From: Iris pallida
Lineage: Eukaryota; Streptophyta; Magnoliopsida; Asparagales; Iridaceae
Direction: 5' to 3'
NCBI GenBank assembly: GCA_029216955.1
Contig: JANAVB010031417.1
Coordinates: forward strand, 17,584,867-17,648,866
Length of the DNA stretch: 64,000 nucleotides
Shown: positions 35,332 through 49,249 of the stretch, piece by piece
How the letters are laid out: each line of letters starts with the position of its first letter
Numbering within the stretch: position 1 is the first letter of the stretch
Program-made: the position numbers and the translations under genes
The notes under the pieces: model-generated
Told to the model about the DNA's origin: nothing
The model's input: the letters and a program-made list of their open reading frames with translations, nothing else
Database searches by the model: none

Positions 35332-38300
35332 TGTAACACCCAGTTTTCCAGATGAGGGTATTTTTATCATTTTTGGGGCATTTTTAATTTATTAGAATTT
35401 ATTTGAATTTTTAGGAATTATTTAGGAATTGTTTGGACTAGATTGATTTTTGACTAGTGTTGACCCTTGTAGACCAACATAGGAGCTAACCCTAGTTAGT
35501 ATGGACTTGGTTAGGTTATGTGACTCTAGTCTAACCTAGCTTGACTTAAGTTAGTGGTAATTAGTTCATTAGAATTAAATCGAGGAATTAGGAATTTAAT
35601 GGTTTGAGAAATGGCTTGTGATTTCACAAGTCATTTTATGACTTAACCTTATAGGACTAGCCACTAGTGCAAACCCTAGTCTAGTCCATCATGGCCGGAC
35701 ACCTTAGCCTACCTAGGGATTCCCCCACTATATAATCTCTCCTAAAATCCAGGGCTAGCCTCTTCTTTAGGAATTTATTTCAAGAGAAGAAAGAGGTGAG
35801 TCTCCATGTTCAAAAATCCATAGAAAATCTATTTTTGATCCTTTTTCCCCCAAACAAGTTGCATTGGATCCTAATATTACTGTTCTTGCTGCTATTGGAG
35901 TTTTATTTCAGTTTGATGTTGTTTTGATTGGATTGGGATATTAAGAGAAGAGCTATACAAAGGGGATTTTACTTGAAAGTTCATCCATAGGTAACTTTCT
36001 CATTTCTCCATGAAACTTTGATTTCTTTTCATGATTAGGAAGCCCTAGGGGTCCCCTAAGTGTTTACATTGGTGTCGTGTCGGGTTTCTTAAGTTTCGTG
36101 TCTATTTGGACACGTACCAGAGGTGGTGCCTAGGTGTTTGTCGAAATGCCACTGAGGGCATTTCATATGGTTTTGTGGAAACTTTTTGAATAGGAATTAG
36201 GGTTTTGATCTTGACTGTGGTTTTCTAGTGTTTGTATTTGGTTTTCGTGTCATGTCAGGCCTAGGGAGACATGCGGACACGCGGTGCACACGCGCGCGCG
36301 CACGCTACAGTATTTTCCCTGCTACTCGGGGGCTGTAGCGGACACGACACGTAATGTTTTGATACGAAACTTGACACATGGCATGGGGCCATGACTGACA
36401 TCCCGTGTGTCAAGTCCCATGTGTCTCCGTGTCGTGTCGAGGAAGAAATCGATTGTGCACGTGTCGTGCACTGTGGGTTTTCAGTGTTCCTGATATGGGT
36501 TCCTGTGATTAATTGTTTTAATGCTTAATTTATGTTTTAATTTGTTTAGACAGATCCAGTATGTGTCGGTTAATCTATGATAATATTAGTTTCATGTTTA
36601 AGTCAGTCTTTTATGTGGAAGTTGGGTTCGAATGTTAGTGTAATATTCATGACTGATACCAACCACTTCCTGATACTGTTCTTCCCATTTCTGATGATCG
36701 AATTACCTGTTGCATTATGTTCTTCACTGTAAATCTGCCCCCCACATGTTTGTTAGTGCATATGTGGTTTAGTTTTACAATTCCTTTGGTTTTATGGTAT
36801 GTGGTTGAAATTTGAGCTTTTGACTTGGTTCAAATGATTTAGGACTGCTGAATCCCCCTTCCTTTTCAAACTGTAGATCGAGTAGTTTTCCAAATGACCT
36901 GAGTTTTGTTTCAACCTGAGATTAACACCATGTCACACACTGGAAACTGAAATCAGTCCTACACCTGAGTTACCCTGACATTGTTTGCATTGTTGTTTTT
37001 CAAAACCTGGAAATGGTTTGGGCATTCACAGTTTTCTGAGATTAAATTAAGATCTGAACTTGTTATTTCCCCTTTACACCATTAAGTTCCTGTCAACAGT
37101 TTTGATTGCAAATGTCTCCTATATTGTATAAACCTGGAAATTGTATTAAGAATAAAACTGAGAATCCAAGAGTGATTGAAAACTGTTAACAGTGAACTGG
37201 TTTACACTGTTTTTCCAGATTTTTATCCATCTAGTCATACACACACATTGCTTTCATGTATGCCTCATTTCATATACACATCCACACACACTCTATACTA
37301 ATTCCCTGTCACTCCATATTTCTGAGACACATAGCATCCACACACACACATGACACTGATTTTTGACACTGATATTTCACACTGTTTTGGGTTAATTTAA
37401 TGCAACATGACACATTCCTCTACTACCATCTAACTGTACACAGGCTCACCTATTCACCCTTTGTTCACATACACAAATCTGTAAACACACACAGTTTTTC
37501 CTGTTCACACAGTCATTTGACACACCTCTATGACACATACACACACATGGCCTCCTATCTAACCATTGTTCAGTTACACACATCACACACACACTCACAT
37601 GCTCTCTCTCTCTCTCTAAATATATGTAAGTAATGTATGCATGTATTAGATATTATATGTATATATGTCAATCTTGTAGTGTAGCTATATACATTAATGT
37701 ATATATAGTATTTTGAGCCTAGGTATATATATAATATATATATAAATATGTGATGTTCCTAATGTACTATACTATAGACTATATGTAAAGTATCTAAATT
37801 AATAGGTGTAATGATGAATGATGTTAGACTTGTTGAATGTATTCTAGTTTATACCTAGTGGCTATGTTGTGATATAGCTAGTATAGGCTTGCATAGCCTT
37901 GTAAGGGTTTGTGCTAGCTAGTGTAGGTTAGTTTAGACTAGTATTAGACTTGTTTGACCTTAGTTGACCTAGGTTTGATTTCTTGATTGACCAGAGTTGA
38001 CTTTGGCCTAGATTGACCTAGAATCATGTAGAATGCATAGTAGGACTTCATTATACCATTTTGGACTTGTTGTGACTTGTGCTGTTCTGATTAGGAGCCA
38101 GACACCACTCCTCGGACAGTACTTTCTTATTGGACACTCAGATACCAGGCGAGTACGTTCTCTGATCATTTTATATCCTGCTTAGAATTATTTCCTGCAT
38201 TAAATTACTTTACTTGTTACTGTCACGTTGGTCACACGGATTGGTACTATACGGATCCCTTCTTGAGATGTTATCCTTAGGGAGCATCGGGTACTACATG

Positions 38301-39333
38301 TTCTGTGCGTTTCACTTACATGACGTATCACTATGCTTCACAGGTTCTTTGATCACTTGTGACATATACCCTTATGATCACAGAGTCTCCTAAAATCTCT
38401 TATCCCATTTACTGGGTATCCTAGAATCTACTAGAATCCCTATTTTTGGGACATCCATGTATCACCCTTCGGGGGCTTTGTGTGGAATCATAACATAACT
38501 TGGTTGGATCCTTGTGTACTGATTGGGGGTACGGGGGAGTAGAAATAGACATGTGAATACTATCCAAGTAGTATAGCATCAGAATCTCTTCCATAGTGTA
38601 GCATCAGAATCTCCTATGCCATTTACATGTCTATATTGTACTCTGACTCACTAGCCACATGTTAGTTCTCTATTTATAGTAGATATTCCTATTACAGCTT
38701 TCTCTCTCTGTTTATATACTGCACTTCTTTCAGTACTTGTATCTTACTTTACGGCATGATTATATTTTCTAACCTGCTATGAACTGTTGAGATGTACTGT
38801 ACTCGCTCCTGTCCTGACTGGACCTGTTGAAAATATTACAGAGGACGAGGAGGAGGCTTGTCTGGATACTTACTACGGGGCAGCCTTAGATGACACTTGC
38901 GAGCTGGACCCTCAGGAGGACCCAGCTCTAGCTGAGGACATCACCCCCATTGCCTAGACTAGATTTAGTTAGGCTTGTCTTATTTTATGTAGTCTTGAGA
39001 CATATTTAGCTAGACTTTATTCTGAGTTTTGAGTTGTATATATTCTTTCATTTCTGTATCTGAGACCATGTACTTCTGGATATTTGCTGGGATTATCTTA
39101 GACTACTTTATCACCTATTGTTTCCTTGAGTTCTATTTCATATCGTGCTATCTCTTCCTTAGTTGTGATTGAGTTTATTACTGCTATGTCACCCCCATTC
39201 GGGGAGTATAAACTGTTTAGATATATATTGTTAGATGTATGTTGACCTAGGACAGTGTTCTACCGCCGACACTGCGGCATAGGCTGGACGTACCCACGTC
39301 TCGTGCCCTTATTCTAGGGTGCGGGTCGTGACA
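35332..39333 (+). repeat. LTR 1 of the TR-GAG array
   Basis: It is 4,002 bp, TGTAACACCC...GTCGTGACA. It lacks two short insertions shared by LTR 2 and LTR 3 in the 'gacttgtttgacc' and 'gagttgacc' region (near 37,960). It contains CACACA-rich (37,230-37,600) and TATATA-rich (37,650-37,750) stretches and no coding domain. Confidence 0.95.
35729..35736 (+). promoter_or_regulatory. TATA box of LTR 1
   Basis: CACTATATAATCTCTCC gives the TATA core at 35,729-35,736, repeated at 43,161 in LTR 2 and 50,595 in LTR 3. A CT-rich start-like region (CCTCTTCTTTAGG) lies ~30 bp downstream. The U3 would be ~430 bp and the transcribed R-U5 part ~3.6 kb. Confidence 0.65.
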
Positions 39334-39342
39334 CATTTTTAG

Positions 39343-39360
39343 AAGTGGCCCATGCAGGTC
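39343..39360 (+). other. PBS of internal region 1 (mutated)
   Basis: It reads AAGTGGCCCATGCAGGTC, the shared 18-mer with its first two bases (TG) changed to AA, beginning 9 bp after the LTR 1 end. Confidence 0.75.
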
Positions 39361-39569
39361 GAGTTTATGTAGTGGTATTCGAACTAGAGTATCACTACAG
39401 CCTGCAGTAGGATCAGGATATTTTGAAGGTACTCAATCACATTAGGAAAAACTTCTTATCAGATCCCTTTTATCTAAATATGCTACTCGTTGTTTCCCTT
39501 GAATATAAACTGTCCTCCTTGAATTTTTGTTTCATTCTCAGAAATTGTTTTTTGTTTTGATCTGTCTTC

Positions 39570-39870
39570 ATGATTATTATGAAGGCACGATCTCATCGCT
39601 TCGGTTCGGGAGATACTATCGAGAGGCTGGCCACCTCTCGTCCTGTTCAGCAGGGCCTCGAGACCGCAGTTTCTGTTGTGCCGACTCAGGTTGGCATTTC
39701 TGCTACATAGGAGGTGCACCTCTGACTGTACAAGGACTTTTCCCGTCATTCTCGATTTCCCTCAGCAGCAGCAGTTCATGCCGCATCAGCAGCAGACCGG
39801 GGGAAACCAGCAGGGGCGAGCTATCGTCAGGACAATCGAAGATGCACAGACCATTGGAGATTTGCTGTAA
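39570..39870 (+). pseudogene. Possible 5' coding exon of TR-GAG, internal region 1
   Basis: A frame from ATGATTATTATGAAGGCACG gives KARSHRFGSGDTIERL and a Gln-rich PQQQQFMPHQQQTGG segment, followed by RAIVRTIEDAQTIGDLL. It is interrupted by stops near 39,708. The copy in internal region 2 (47,030-47,391) shares the frame and stop. No domain was recognised. Gln-rich text and position suggest an upstream gag exon. Confidence 0.35.
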
Positions 39871-41251
39871 GTCCCATTCTTCTCAATTCTATTTCTGCAA
39901 ATTGTCTTTTATAACTACCTTGAAATCTGATTCCATATGTTCCTTGCTGATTGATTAATTTTTGTCATGTTGCTCTTTTGTTATGTCTTTTTTTTCTTCT
40001 AAGAAAATCATATGGGCTAGGACACCTCAGTTATGAGATCTAGAATCTTCGGGAGTCGTGTTAGCTGGCATAGTGAGGACATATAGTCAGATTTTGGATG
40101 TATTCTCGGGTATGGGAATTTAAAGTTTTTGCCGTCGTATGCGGCAATGCGAAAATTTTAAATACCATGAACCTAAGGGTACGTACCTTAGTCAAGGACT
40201 CTGTGATTATCGTAGCATTGCCCACTAGCATGACGAGGACTCTGGGCAACATGATTTTGGACAGACGCATATGATTAACAGATTGTATCTTGAGAAGGTT
40301 TTAAACATCATACCCTTCTGTTGTTATGAATAACTTAGGAGTAGGAGTATGAGTAAGAGTAGCTTAGTTGTTATTATAACCTTGTGTAACTTCTTGCTAT
40401 AAATTCTTCCTAATACAATGAATCGGTGATTTTGCTAGACCTTGACTTAGATTTGATATTATAACTCTGGTTTCAAATGGTTCTTTCTTTTAAACAGATA
40501 AGCAGAACAGATTTTATCATTATTTTCTTCTTGTCATTAATTTTTGTATTATCTTAGAATATATAATATAGTGGACACAGATGCTTGCCTGACACGTATG
40601 CATGATACACTTGATCACCAACCTATCTAAATGCATATTAATATGTTGATGTTAATTTTTTAAAATCCTAATGATTCTAATATAGGACAGTATCAATGAC
40701 TAGTTCTCTGTTTTCCAGATTAAATTTGTAAATTAAATTTAAATGTTATGTTATTAGTTGTTGTTTATATTACTGCACATGTATGTTACATGCAGGGTTT
40801 CAAGTCTTAAAGAAAATTGTTTGAGTTTGTGTTAATTTGTCAAACCTGAGACTGTGTATATATTAACCATTTAAGCCTGAATTCTAAGTGGTTAATTCAA
40901 TTTGCAGTTTTAAATTGTAATGTTTTGAGCCGTATACATTGTTGTATGTAGGAATATAATGTTAGATTTCATACTCTTACATGTTAGGTTGTTGTTGTGA
41001 TAAACCTTGAGTTGGTTTTGATGTTCGAATTTCTCCAAAAATTTTGAAAACTGAATACATGTTAACATTTTTACATTGCTTTCAAATGTGTAGTTCAATT
41101 TCAGATCTTATATGTAATGTAGAGCTAAACTGAATGATTTAACCTTTCATTTCAAGTTTTAACCCATGTACACTTGACACTCTACACTAATGTTCACCAC
41201 TGCCATAAAAACCTAACCCTTCATCTCTATGTTATATTCATATAGCTATAT

Positions 41252-41253
<2 letters not shown>

Positions 41254-41326
<73 letters not shown>
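41254..41326. repeat. (TA)n microsatellite, internal region 1
   Basis: A TA run of about 36 units lies between a 'ctatatagatata' start and 'tagttctgtatacatg'. The matching run in internal region 2 is at 48,709-48,782. Confidence 0.95.
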
Positions 41327-41329
<3 letters not shown>

Positions 41330-41795
41330 CTGTATACATGTTATAATGTATATCGATGCAATTAAAATCTATACCTCTCTATACATATAAATATACATAT
41401 ATATATATATGGTTAGCCATGCATGTTATGAGTAAATAGCTTGTGCCTTGTAGACTGCTTAACCAATATGTCATGAGTAGTGTAACTTGATAGCTATAGT
41501 TGAGACACAGATCCTCTTATGCATTTTCATGTATAATTCACACAAACCATATAACATTTACATAATGTTAGCTTTTTCCTCTCTAATGCTATATATATAA
41601 ATATATTGTGATTGAATTTCAATGCAATTGACTTTCATTATTTAACTTCGTTTTTTTTAATTTTCTTGAATAGTATTCCTTAATAGATAATTGGTGGTTA
41701 CCTTTATTTTATTTTATAATAAGTACCAGTTTTCAGATAAGATAGTAGACTGCCTTACAGCCTTGATGATTGTTGTTTTCTTTTTCCATTCCAGT

Positions 41796-42478
41796 ATGGC
41801 ACCCATGACCCGAGTCCATCGCCTGAGAGCAGCTGCAGCTAATGAGAGTGTACTTCCACCTCCTACTGTTCAGTAGGTAATGATCCCTCTATCTGATCAG
41901 GAGGTGGTGGCACCTCCTGCCCTTGAGAAGATGGTGGTAGCCTCGCCAGAGAGTCTTCCTTCATCTCCTGTCGTTCAGGAAAGAGCTGCAGATTTGCCTG
42001 AGACCGAGAGCCTTTCCCTACCCCTTGGGATGGTACTCCCTACTGTACCACCCGAAGGTTTATTACTTACGCAGCCCAGGTGTTTGGATATTTCCAAGAA
42101 AGGCTGTTGGAGTCACAGAGAGTTCATGAGGAGGCCATGAGGGAGCAAATCCAGAGGTTGCTACGTCTGCGCGACTCTGTGCTTCCAGGAGGAGAGCCTA
42201 GCTCCAAGAGGGCGATGAGCAGTACCCAATCCTACCCAGAGTTTAAGAAGTACCTATTTATCCAGCCGATATCATCATACCCAGCCCAGTCTCCTGTCCA
42301 GCAGAGGCCAGCTGAGCCAGAGCCTAGCTGTGCCTACTGTAATAAGTCTGGGCACAAGTGGAGCAACTGTAGAAAGAGACTAGGATTGTGCCTATTCTGT
42401 GGATCAGCTGCGCACTGGGTGCAGTATTGTCCTGATGCACCTACCAACCAGGGCCCTGCTTCCAGTTGGGAGTTCTAG
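41796..42478 (+). pseudogene. TR-GAG gag, internal region 1
   Basis: ATG at 41,796 follows an acceptor-like TTTCCATTCCAG. The product begins MAPMTR, is acidic and Pro/Ser-rich, and has an amphipathic EERLLESQRVHEEAMREQ-type helix. It ends with two knuckles, CAYCNKSGHKWSNC and CLFCGSAAHWVQYC, and a stop at 42,478. Lesions: TAG at codon 28 (after PPPTVQ) and a 1-bp deletion near 42,070. Copy 2 is intact at both sites. Confidence 0.85.
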
Positions 42479-42749
42479 TTCTCAGACCTATTTGGAGGTG
42501 AGTTTTGACCTAACCTTAGTATCCCTTTTTGTGAATATTTGATGCATCCCTTGTTTGTATGTTTTGATACCATGTGATTGCCTAGTACTGTAGCAGGTTG
42601 GTGTAACTAGATGAGACCCCAGACTGATATTGCATGCCATGACCCCATAGGTTAAACTTTCTCATTGAATAGGTTCTGAGACTATGATTGCTGGGGGCTT
42701 AACCTAGAAGGAGTGCGATCACCTTTAATTTCGAGGACGAAATTTTTAT

Positions 42750-42763
42750 AAGGTGGGTAGGAT
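42750..42763 (+). other. Polypurine tract before LTR 2
   Basis: AAGGTGGGTAGGAT lies directly before TGTAACACCC. The upstream 'tttcgaggacgaaatttttat' is the usual plant gypsy pre-PPT context. The equivalent before LTR 3 is 50,204-50,217. Confidence 0.88.
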
Positions 42764-45700
42764 TGTAACACCCAATTTTTCAGATGAGGGTATTTTTGTC
42801 ATTTTTGGGGTATTTTTAATTTATTAGAATTTATTTGAATTTTTAGGAATTATTTTGGAATTGTTTGGACTAGATTGATTTTTGACTAGTGTTGACCCTT
42901 GTAGACCAACATAGGAGCTAACCCTAGTTAGTATGGACTTGGTTAGGTTATGTGACTCTAGTCTAACCTAGCTTGACTTAAGTTAGTGGTAATTAGTGCA
43001 TTAGAATTAAATCGAGGAATTAGGAATTTAATGGTTTGAGAAATGGCTTGTAATTTCACAAGTCATTTTATGACTTAACCTTATAGGACTAGCACCTAGT
43101 GCAAACCCTAGTCTAGTCCATCATGGCCGGCCACCTTAGCCTACCTAGGGATTCCCCCACTATATAATCTCTCCTAAAATCTAGGGCTAGCCTCTTCTTT
43201 AGGAATTTATTTCAAGAGAAGAAAGATGTGAGTCTCCATGTTCAAAAACCCATTAAAAATCTATTTTTGATCCTTTTTTCCCCAAACAAGTTGCATTGGA
43301 TCCTAATATTACTGTTCTTGCTGCTATTGGAGTTTTATTTCAGTTTGAGGTTGTTTTGATTGGATTAGGATATCAAGAGAAGAGCTATACAAAGGAGATT
43401 TTTCTTGAAAGTTCATCCATAGGTAACTTTCTCAATTCTCCATGAAACTTTGATTTCTTTTCATGATTAGGAAGCCCTAGGGGTCCCCTAAGTGTCTGCA
43501 TTGGTGTCGTGTCGGGTTTCGTAAGTTTCGTGTCCATTTGGACACGTACCAGAGGTGGTACCTAGGTGTTTGTCGAAATGCCACTGAGGGCATTTCGTTT
43601 GGTTTTGTGGAAACTTTTTGAATAGGAATTAGGGTTTTGATCTTGCCTGTGGTTTTCTAGTGTTTTTGTTTGGTTTTCGTGTCGTGTCAGGCCTAGGGAG
43701 ACACGCGGATACGCGGTGCACACGCGCGCGCGCACGCTACAGTATTTCCCCTGCTACTCGGGGGCTGTAGCGGACACGACACGTAATGTTTTGAAACGAA
43801 ACTTGACACGTGGCATGGGGCCATGACTGACATCCCGTGTGTCAAGTCCCATGTGTCTCCGTGTCGTGTCGAGGGAAAAATCGATTGTGCACGTGTCGTG
43901 CACTGTGGGGTTTCAGTGTTCCTGATATGGGTTCTTGTGATTATTTTTTTAATGCTTAATTTCTGTTTTAATTTGTTTAGACAGATCCAGTATGTGTCGG
44001 TTAATCTATGATAATATTAGTTTCATGTTTAAGTCAGTCTTTTATGTGGAAGTTGGGTTCGAATGTTAGTGTAATATTTATGACTGATACCAACCACTTC
44101 CTGATACTGTTCTTCCCATTTCTGATGATCGAATTACCTGTGGCATTGTGTTTTTTACTGTAAATACCCCCCCCCACATGTTTTTTAGTGCATATGTGGT
44201 TTAGTTTTACAATTCCTTTGGTTTTATGGTATGTGATTGAAATTTGAGCATTTGACTTGGTTCAAATGATTTAGGACTGTTGAATCCCCCTTCCTTTTCA
44301 AACTGTAGATCGAGTAGTTTTCCAAATGACCTGAGTTTTGTTTCAACCTGAGATTAACACCATGTCACACACTGGAAACTGAAATCAGTCCTACACCTGA
44401 GTTACCCTGACATTGTTTTCATTGTTGTTTTTCAAAACCTGGAAATGGTTTGGGCATTCACAGTTTTCTGAGATTAAATTAAGATCTGAACTTGTTATTT
44501 CCCCTTTACACCATTAAGTTCCTGTCAACAGTTTTGATTGCAAATGTCTCCTATATTGTATAAACCTGGAAATTGTATTAAGACTAAAACTGAGAATCTG
44601 AGAGTGATTGAAAACTGTTAACAGTGAACTGGTTTACACTGTTTTTTCAGATTTTTATCCATCTAGTCATACACACACATTGCTTTCATGTATGCCTCAT
44701 TTCATATACACATCCACACACACTCTATACTAATTCCCTGTCACTCCATATTCCTGAGACACATAGCATCCACACACACACATGACACTGATTTTTGACA
44801 CTGATATTTCACACTATTTTGGGTTAATTTAATGCAACATGACACATTCCTCTACTACCATCTAACTGTACACAGGCTCACCTATTCACCCTTTGTTCAC
44901 ATACACAAATCTGTAAACACACACAGTTTTTCCTGTTCACACAGTCATTTGACACACCTCTATGACACATACACACACATGGCCTCCTATCTAACCATTG
45001 TTCAGTTACACACATCACACACACTCACATGCTCTCTCTCTCTCTCTTTATATGTAAGTAATGTATGCATGTATTAGATATTATATGTATATATGTCAAT
45101 CTTGTAGTGTAGCTATATACATTAATGTATATATAGTATTTTGAGCCTAGGTATATATATAATATATATATATAAATATGTGATGTTCCTAATGTACTGT
45201 ACTATAGACTATATGTAAAGTATCTAAATCAATAGGTGTAATGATGAATGATGTTAGACTTGTTAAATGTATTCTAGTTTATACCTAGTAGCTATGTTGT
45301 GATATAGCTAGTATAGGCTTGCATAGCCTTGTAAGGGTTGGTGCTAGCTAGTGTAGGTTAGTTTAGACTAGTATTAGACTTGTTTGACCTAGTTTAGACT
45401 TGTTTGACCTTAGTTGACCTAGGTTTGATTTCTTGATTGACCAGAGTTGACCAAGAGTTGACTTTGGCCTAGATTGATCTAGAATCATGTAGAATGCATA
45501 GTAGGACTTTATTATACCATTTTAGACTTGTTGTGACTTGTGCTGTTCTGATTAGGAGCCAGATACCACTCCTCGGACAGTACTTTCATATTAGATACTC
45601 AGATACCAGGCGAGTACATTTTCTGATCATTTCATATCCTGCTTAGAATTATTTTCTGAATTAAATTACTTTACTTGTTACTGTCACGTTGGTCACACGG

Positions 45701-46794
45701 ATTGGTACTATATGGATCCTTTCTTGAGATGTTATCCTTAGGGAGCATTGGGTACTACATATTCTGTGCGTTTCACTTACATGATGTATCACTATGCTTC
45801 ACAGGTTCTTTGATCACTTGTGACATATACCCTTATGATCACAGAGTCTCCTGGAATCTCTTATCCCATTTACTGGGTATCCTAGAATCTCCTAGAATCT
45901 CCATTTTTGGGACATCCATGTATCACCCTTCGGGGGCTTTGCGTGGAATCATAACATAACTTGGTTGGATCCTTGTGTACTGATTGGGGGTACGGGGGAG
46001 TAGAAATAGACATGTGAATACTATCCAAGTAGTATAGCATCAGAATCTCTTCCATAGTGTAGCATCAGAATCTCCTATGCCATTTACATGTCTATATTGT
46101 ACTCTGACTCACTAGCCACATGTTAGTTCTCTATTTATAGTAGATATTTCTATTACAGCTTTCTCTCTCTGTTTACATACTGTACTTCTTTCAGTACTTG
46201 TATCTTACTTTACTGTATGATTATATTTTCTAACCTGCTATGAACTGTTGAGATGTACTGTACTCGCTCCTGTCCTGACTGGACCTGTTGAAAATATTAC
46301 AGAGGACGAGGAGGAGGCTTGTCTGTATAATTACTACGGGGCAGCCTTAGATGACACTTGCGAGCTAGACCCTCAGGAGGACCCAGCTCTAGCTGAGGAC
46401 ATCACCCCCATTGCCTAGACTAGATTTAGTTAGGCTTGTCTTATTTTATGTAGTCTTGAGACATGTTTAGCTAGACTTTATTCTGAGTTCTGAGTTGTAT
46501 ATATTCTTTCATTTCTGTATCTGAGACCATATACTTCTGGATATTTTCTGGGATTATCTTAGACTACTTTATCACCTATTGTTTTCTTGAGTTCTATTTC
46601 ATATCGTGCTATCTCTTCCTTAGTTGTGATTGAGTTTGTTACTGCTATGTCACCCCCATTCGGGGAGTATAAACTGTTTAGATATATATTGTTAGATGTA
46701 TGTTGACCTAGGACAGCGTTCTACCGCCGACACTGCGGCGTAGGCTGGACGTACCCACGTCTCGTGCCCTTACTCTAGGGTGCGGGTCGTGACA
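42764..46794 (+). repeat. LTR 2 (middle) of the TR-GAG array
   Basis: It is 4,031 bp. It serves as 3' LTR of unit 1 and 5' LTR of unit 2. It shares two small insertions with LTR 3 (near 45,390 and 45,450) that LTR 1 lacks, but keeps the 5' AT-rich segment ('aatttattagaatttatttg') that LTR 3 has lost. No TSD is next to it. Confidence 0.95.
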
Positions 46795-46803
46795 CATTTT
46801 TAG

Positions 46804-46821
46804 TGGTGGCCCATGCAGGTC
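46804..46821 (+). other. PBS of internal region 2 (TGGTGGCCCATGCAGGTC)
   Basis: This is an exact match to the PBS 18-mer of elements A and B, beginning 9 bp after LTR 2. Confidence 0.82.
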
Positions 46822-48707
46822 GAGTTTATGTAGTGGTATTCGAACTAGAGTATCACTACATCCTGCAGTAGGATCAGGATATTTTGAAGGTACTCAATCA
46901 CATAAGGAAAAACTCCTTATCAGATCCCTTTTATCTAAATATGCTACTCGTTGTTTTCCTTGAATATAAACTGTCCTCCTTGAATTTTTGCTTCATTCTC
47001 AGAAATTCTTTCTTGTTTTGATCTGTCTTCATGATGATTATAAAGGCACGATCTCATCGCTTCGGTTCGGGGGATACTATCGAGAGGCTGGCCACCTTTC
47101 GTCCTGTTCAGCAGGGCCTCGAGACCGCAATTTCTGTTGTGCCGACTCAGGTTGGCGTTTCTGCTACATAGGAGATGCACCTATGACTGTACATGGACTT
47201 TTCCCGTCATTTCCGATTTTCCTCAGCAGCAGCAGTTCATGCCGCATCAGCAGCAGACCGGGAGAAACCAGCAGGGGCGAGCTATCGTCAGGACAATCGA
47301 AGATGCACAGACCATTGGAGATTTGCTGCAAGTCCCATTCTTCTCAAATCCATTTCAGCAAATTGTCTTTTATAACTACCTTGAAATCTGATTCCATATG
47401 TTCCTTGCTGATTGATTAATTTTTGTCATGTTGCTCTTTTGTTATGTCTTTTTATTTTCTTCTAAGAAAATCATATGGGCTAGGACACCTCAGTTATGAG
47501 ATCTAGAATCTTCGGGAGTCGTGTTAGCTGGCATAGTGAGGACATTAGTCAGATTTTGGATGTATTCTCGGGTATGGAAATTTAAGGTTTTCGCCGTCGC
47601 ATGCGGCAATACGAAAATTTTAAATACCATGAACCTAAGGGTACGTACCTTAGTCAAGGACTCTGTGATTATCGTAGCATTGTCCACTAGCATGAAGAGG
47701 ACTCTGGGCAACATGATTTTGGACAGACGCATATGATTAACAGATTGTATCTTGAGGAGGTTTTAAACATCATACCCTTCTGTTGTTATGAATAACTTAG
47801 GAGTAGGAGTATGAGTAGGAGTAGCTTAGTTGTTATTATAACCTTGTGTAACTTCTTGCTATAAATTCTTCCTAATACAATGAATCGGTGATTTTGCTAG
47901 ACCTTGACTTAGATTTGATATTATAACTCTGGTTTCAAATGGTTCTTTCTTTTAAATAGATAAGCAGAACAGATTTTATCATTATTTTCTTCTTGTCATT
48001 AATTTTTGTATTATCTTAGAATATATAATATAGTGGACACAGATGCTTGCCTGACACGTATGCATGATACACTTGATCACCAACCTATCTAAATGTATAT
48101 TAATATGTCGATGTTAATTTTTCAAAATCCTAATGATTCTAATATAGGATAGTATCAGTGACTAGTTCTCTGTTTTCTAGATTAAATTCGTAAATTAAAT
48201 TTAAATTTCATGTTATTAGTTGTTGTTTATATTACTGCACATGTATGTTACATGCAGGGTTTCAAGTCTTAAAGAAAATTGTTTGAGTTTGTGTTAATTT
48301 GTCAAACCTGAGACTGTGTATATATTAACCCTTTAAGCCTGAATTCTAAGTGTTTAATTCAATTTGCAGTTTTAAATTGTAATATTTTGAGCCGTATACA
48401 TTGTTGTATGTAGGGATATAATGTTAGGTTTCATACTCTTACATGTTAGGTTGTTGTTGTGATAAACCTTGAGTTGGTTTTGATGTTCGAATTTCTCCAA
48501 AATTTTTGAAAACTGAATACATGTTAACATTTTTACATTGCTTTCAAATGTGCAGTTCAATTTCAGATCTAATATGTAATATTGAGCTAAACTGAATGAT
48601 TGAACCCTTCATTTCAAGTTTTAATCCATGTACACTTGACACTCTACACTAATGTTCACCACTGCCATGAAAACCTAACCCTTCATCTCTATGTTATGTT
48701 CATATAG

Positions 48708-48785
<78 letters not shown>

Positions 48786-49249
48786 CTGTATACATGTTAT
48801 AATGTATATAGATGCAATTAAAATCTCTACCTCTCTATACATATAAATATACATATATATATATGGTTAGCCATGCATGTTATGAGTAAATAGCTTGTGC
48901 CTTGTAGACTGCTTAACCAATATGCCATAAATAGTGTAACTTGATAGCTATAGTTGAGACACAGATCCTCTTATGCATTTTTATGTATAATTCACACAAA
49001 CCACATAACCTTTACATAATGTTAGCTTTTCCCTCTCTAATGCTATATATATAAATATATTATGATTGGATTTCAATGCAATTGACTTTCATTCTTTAAC
49101 TTCATTTTTTTTAATTTTCTTGAATAGTATTCCTTAATAGATAATTGGTGGTTACCTTTATTTTATTTTATAATAAGTACTAGTTTTCAGATAAGATAGT
49201 AGACTGTCTTACAGCCTTGATGATTGTTATTTTCTTTTTCCTTTCCAGT

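Noticed and set aside
46804..46821. Resemblance of the PBS to the sense strand of the initiator-tRNA anticodon arm
   Set aside because: The likeness is on the sense strand, so it could not base-pair with that tRNA. The antisense match to a tRNA 3' end with CCA explains it better.
47521..47736. Short frame in internal region 2 as a real gene
   Set aside because: Its counterpart in internal region 1 (40,060-40,270) is not open in the same way, and no domain is recognisable.
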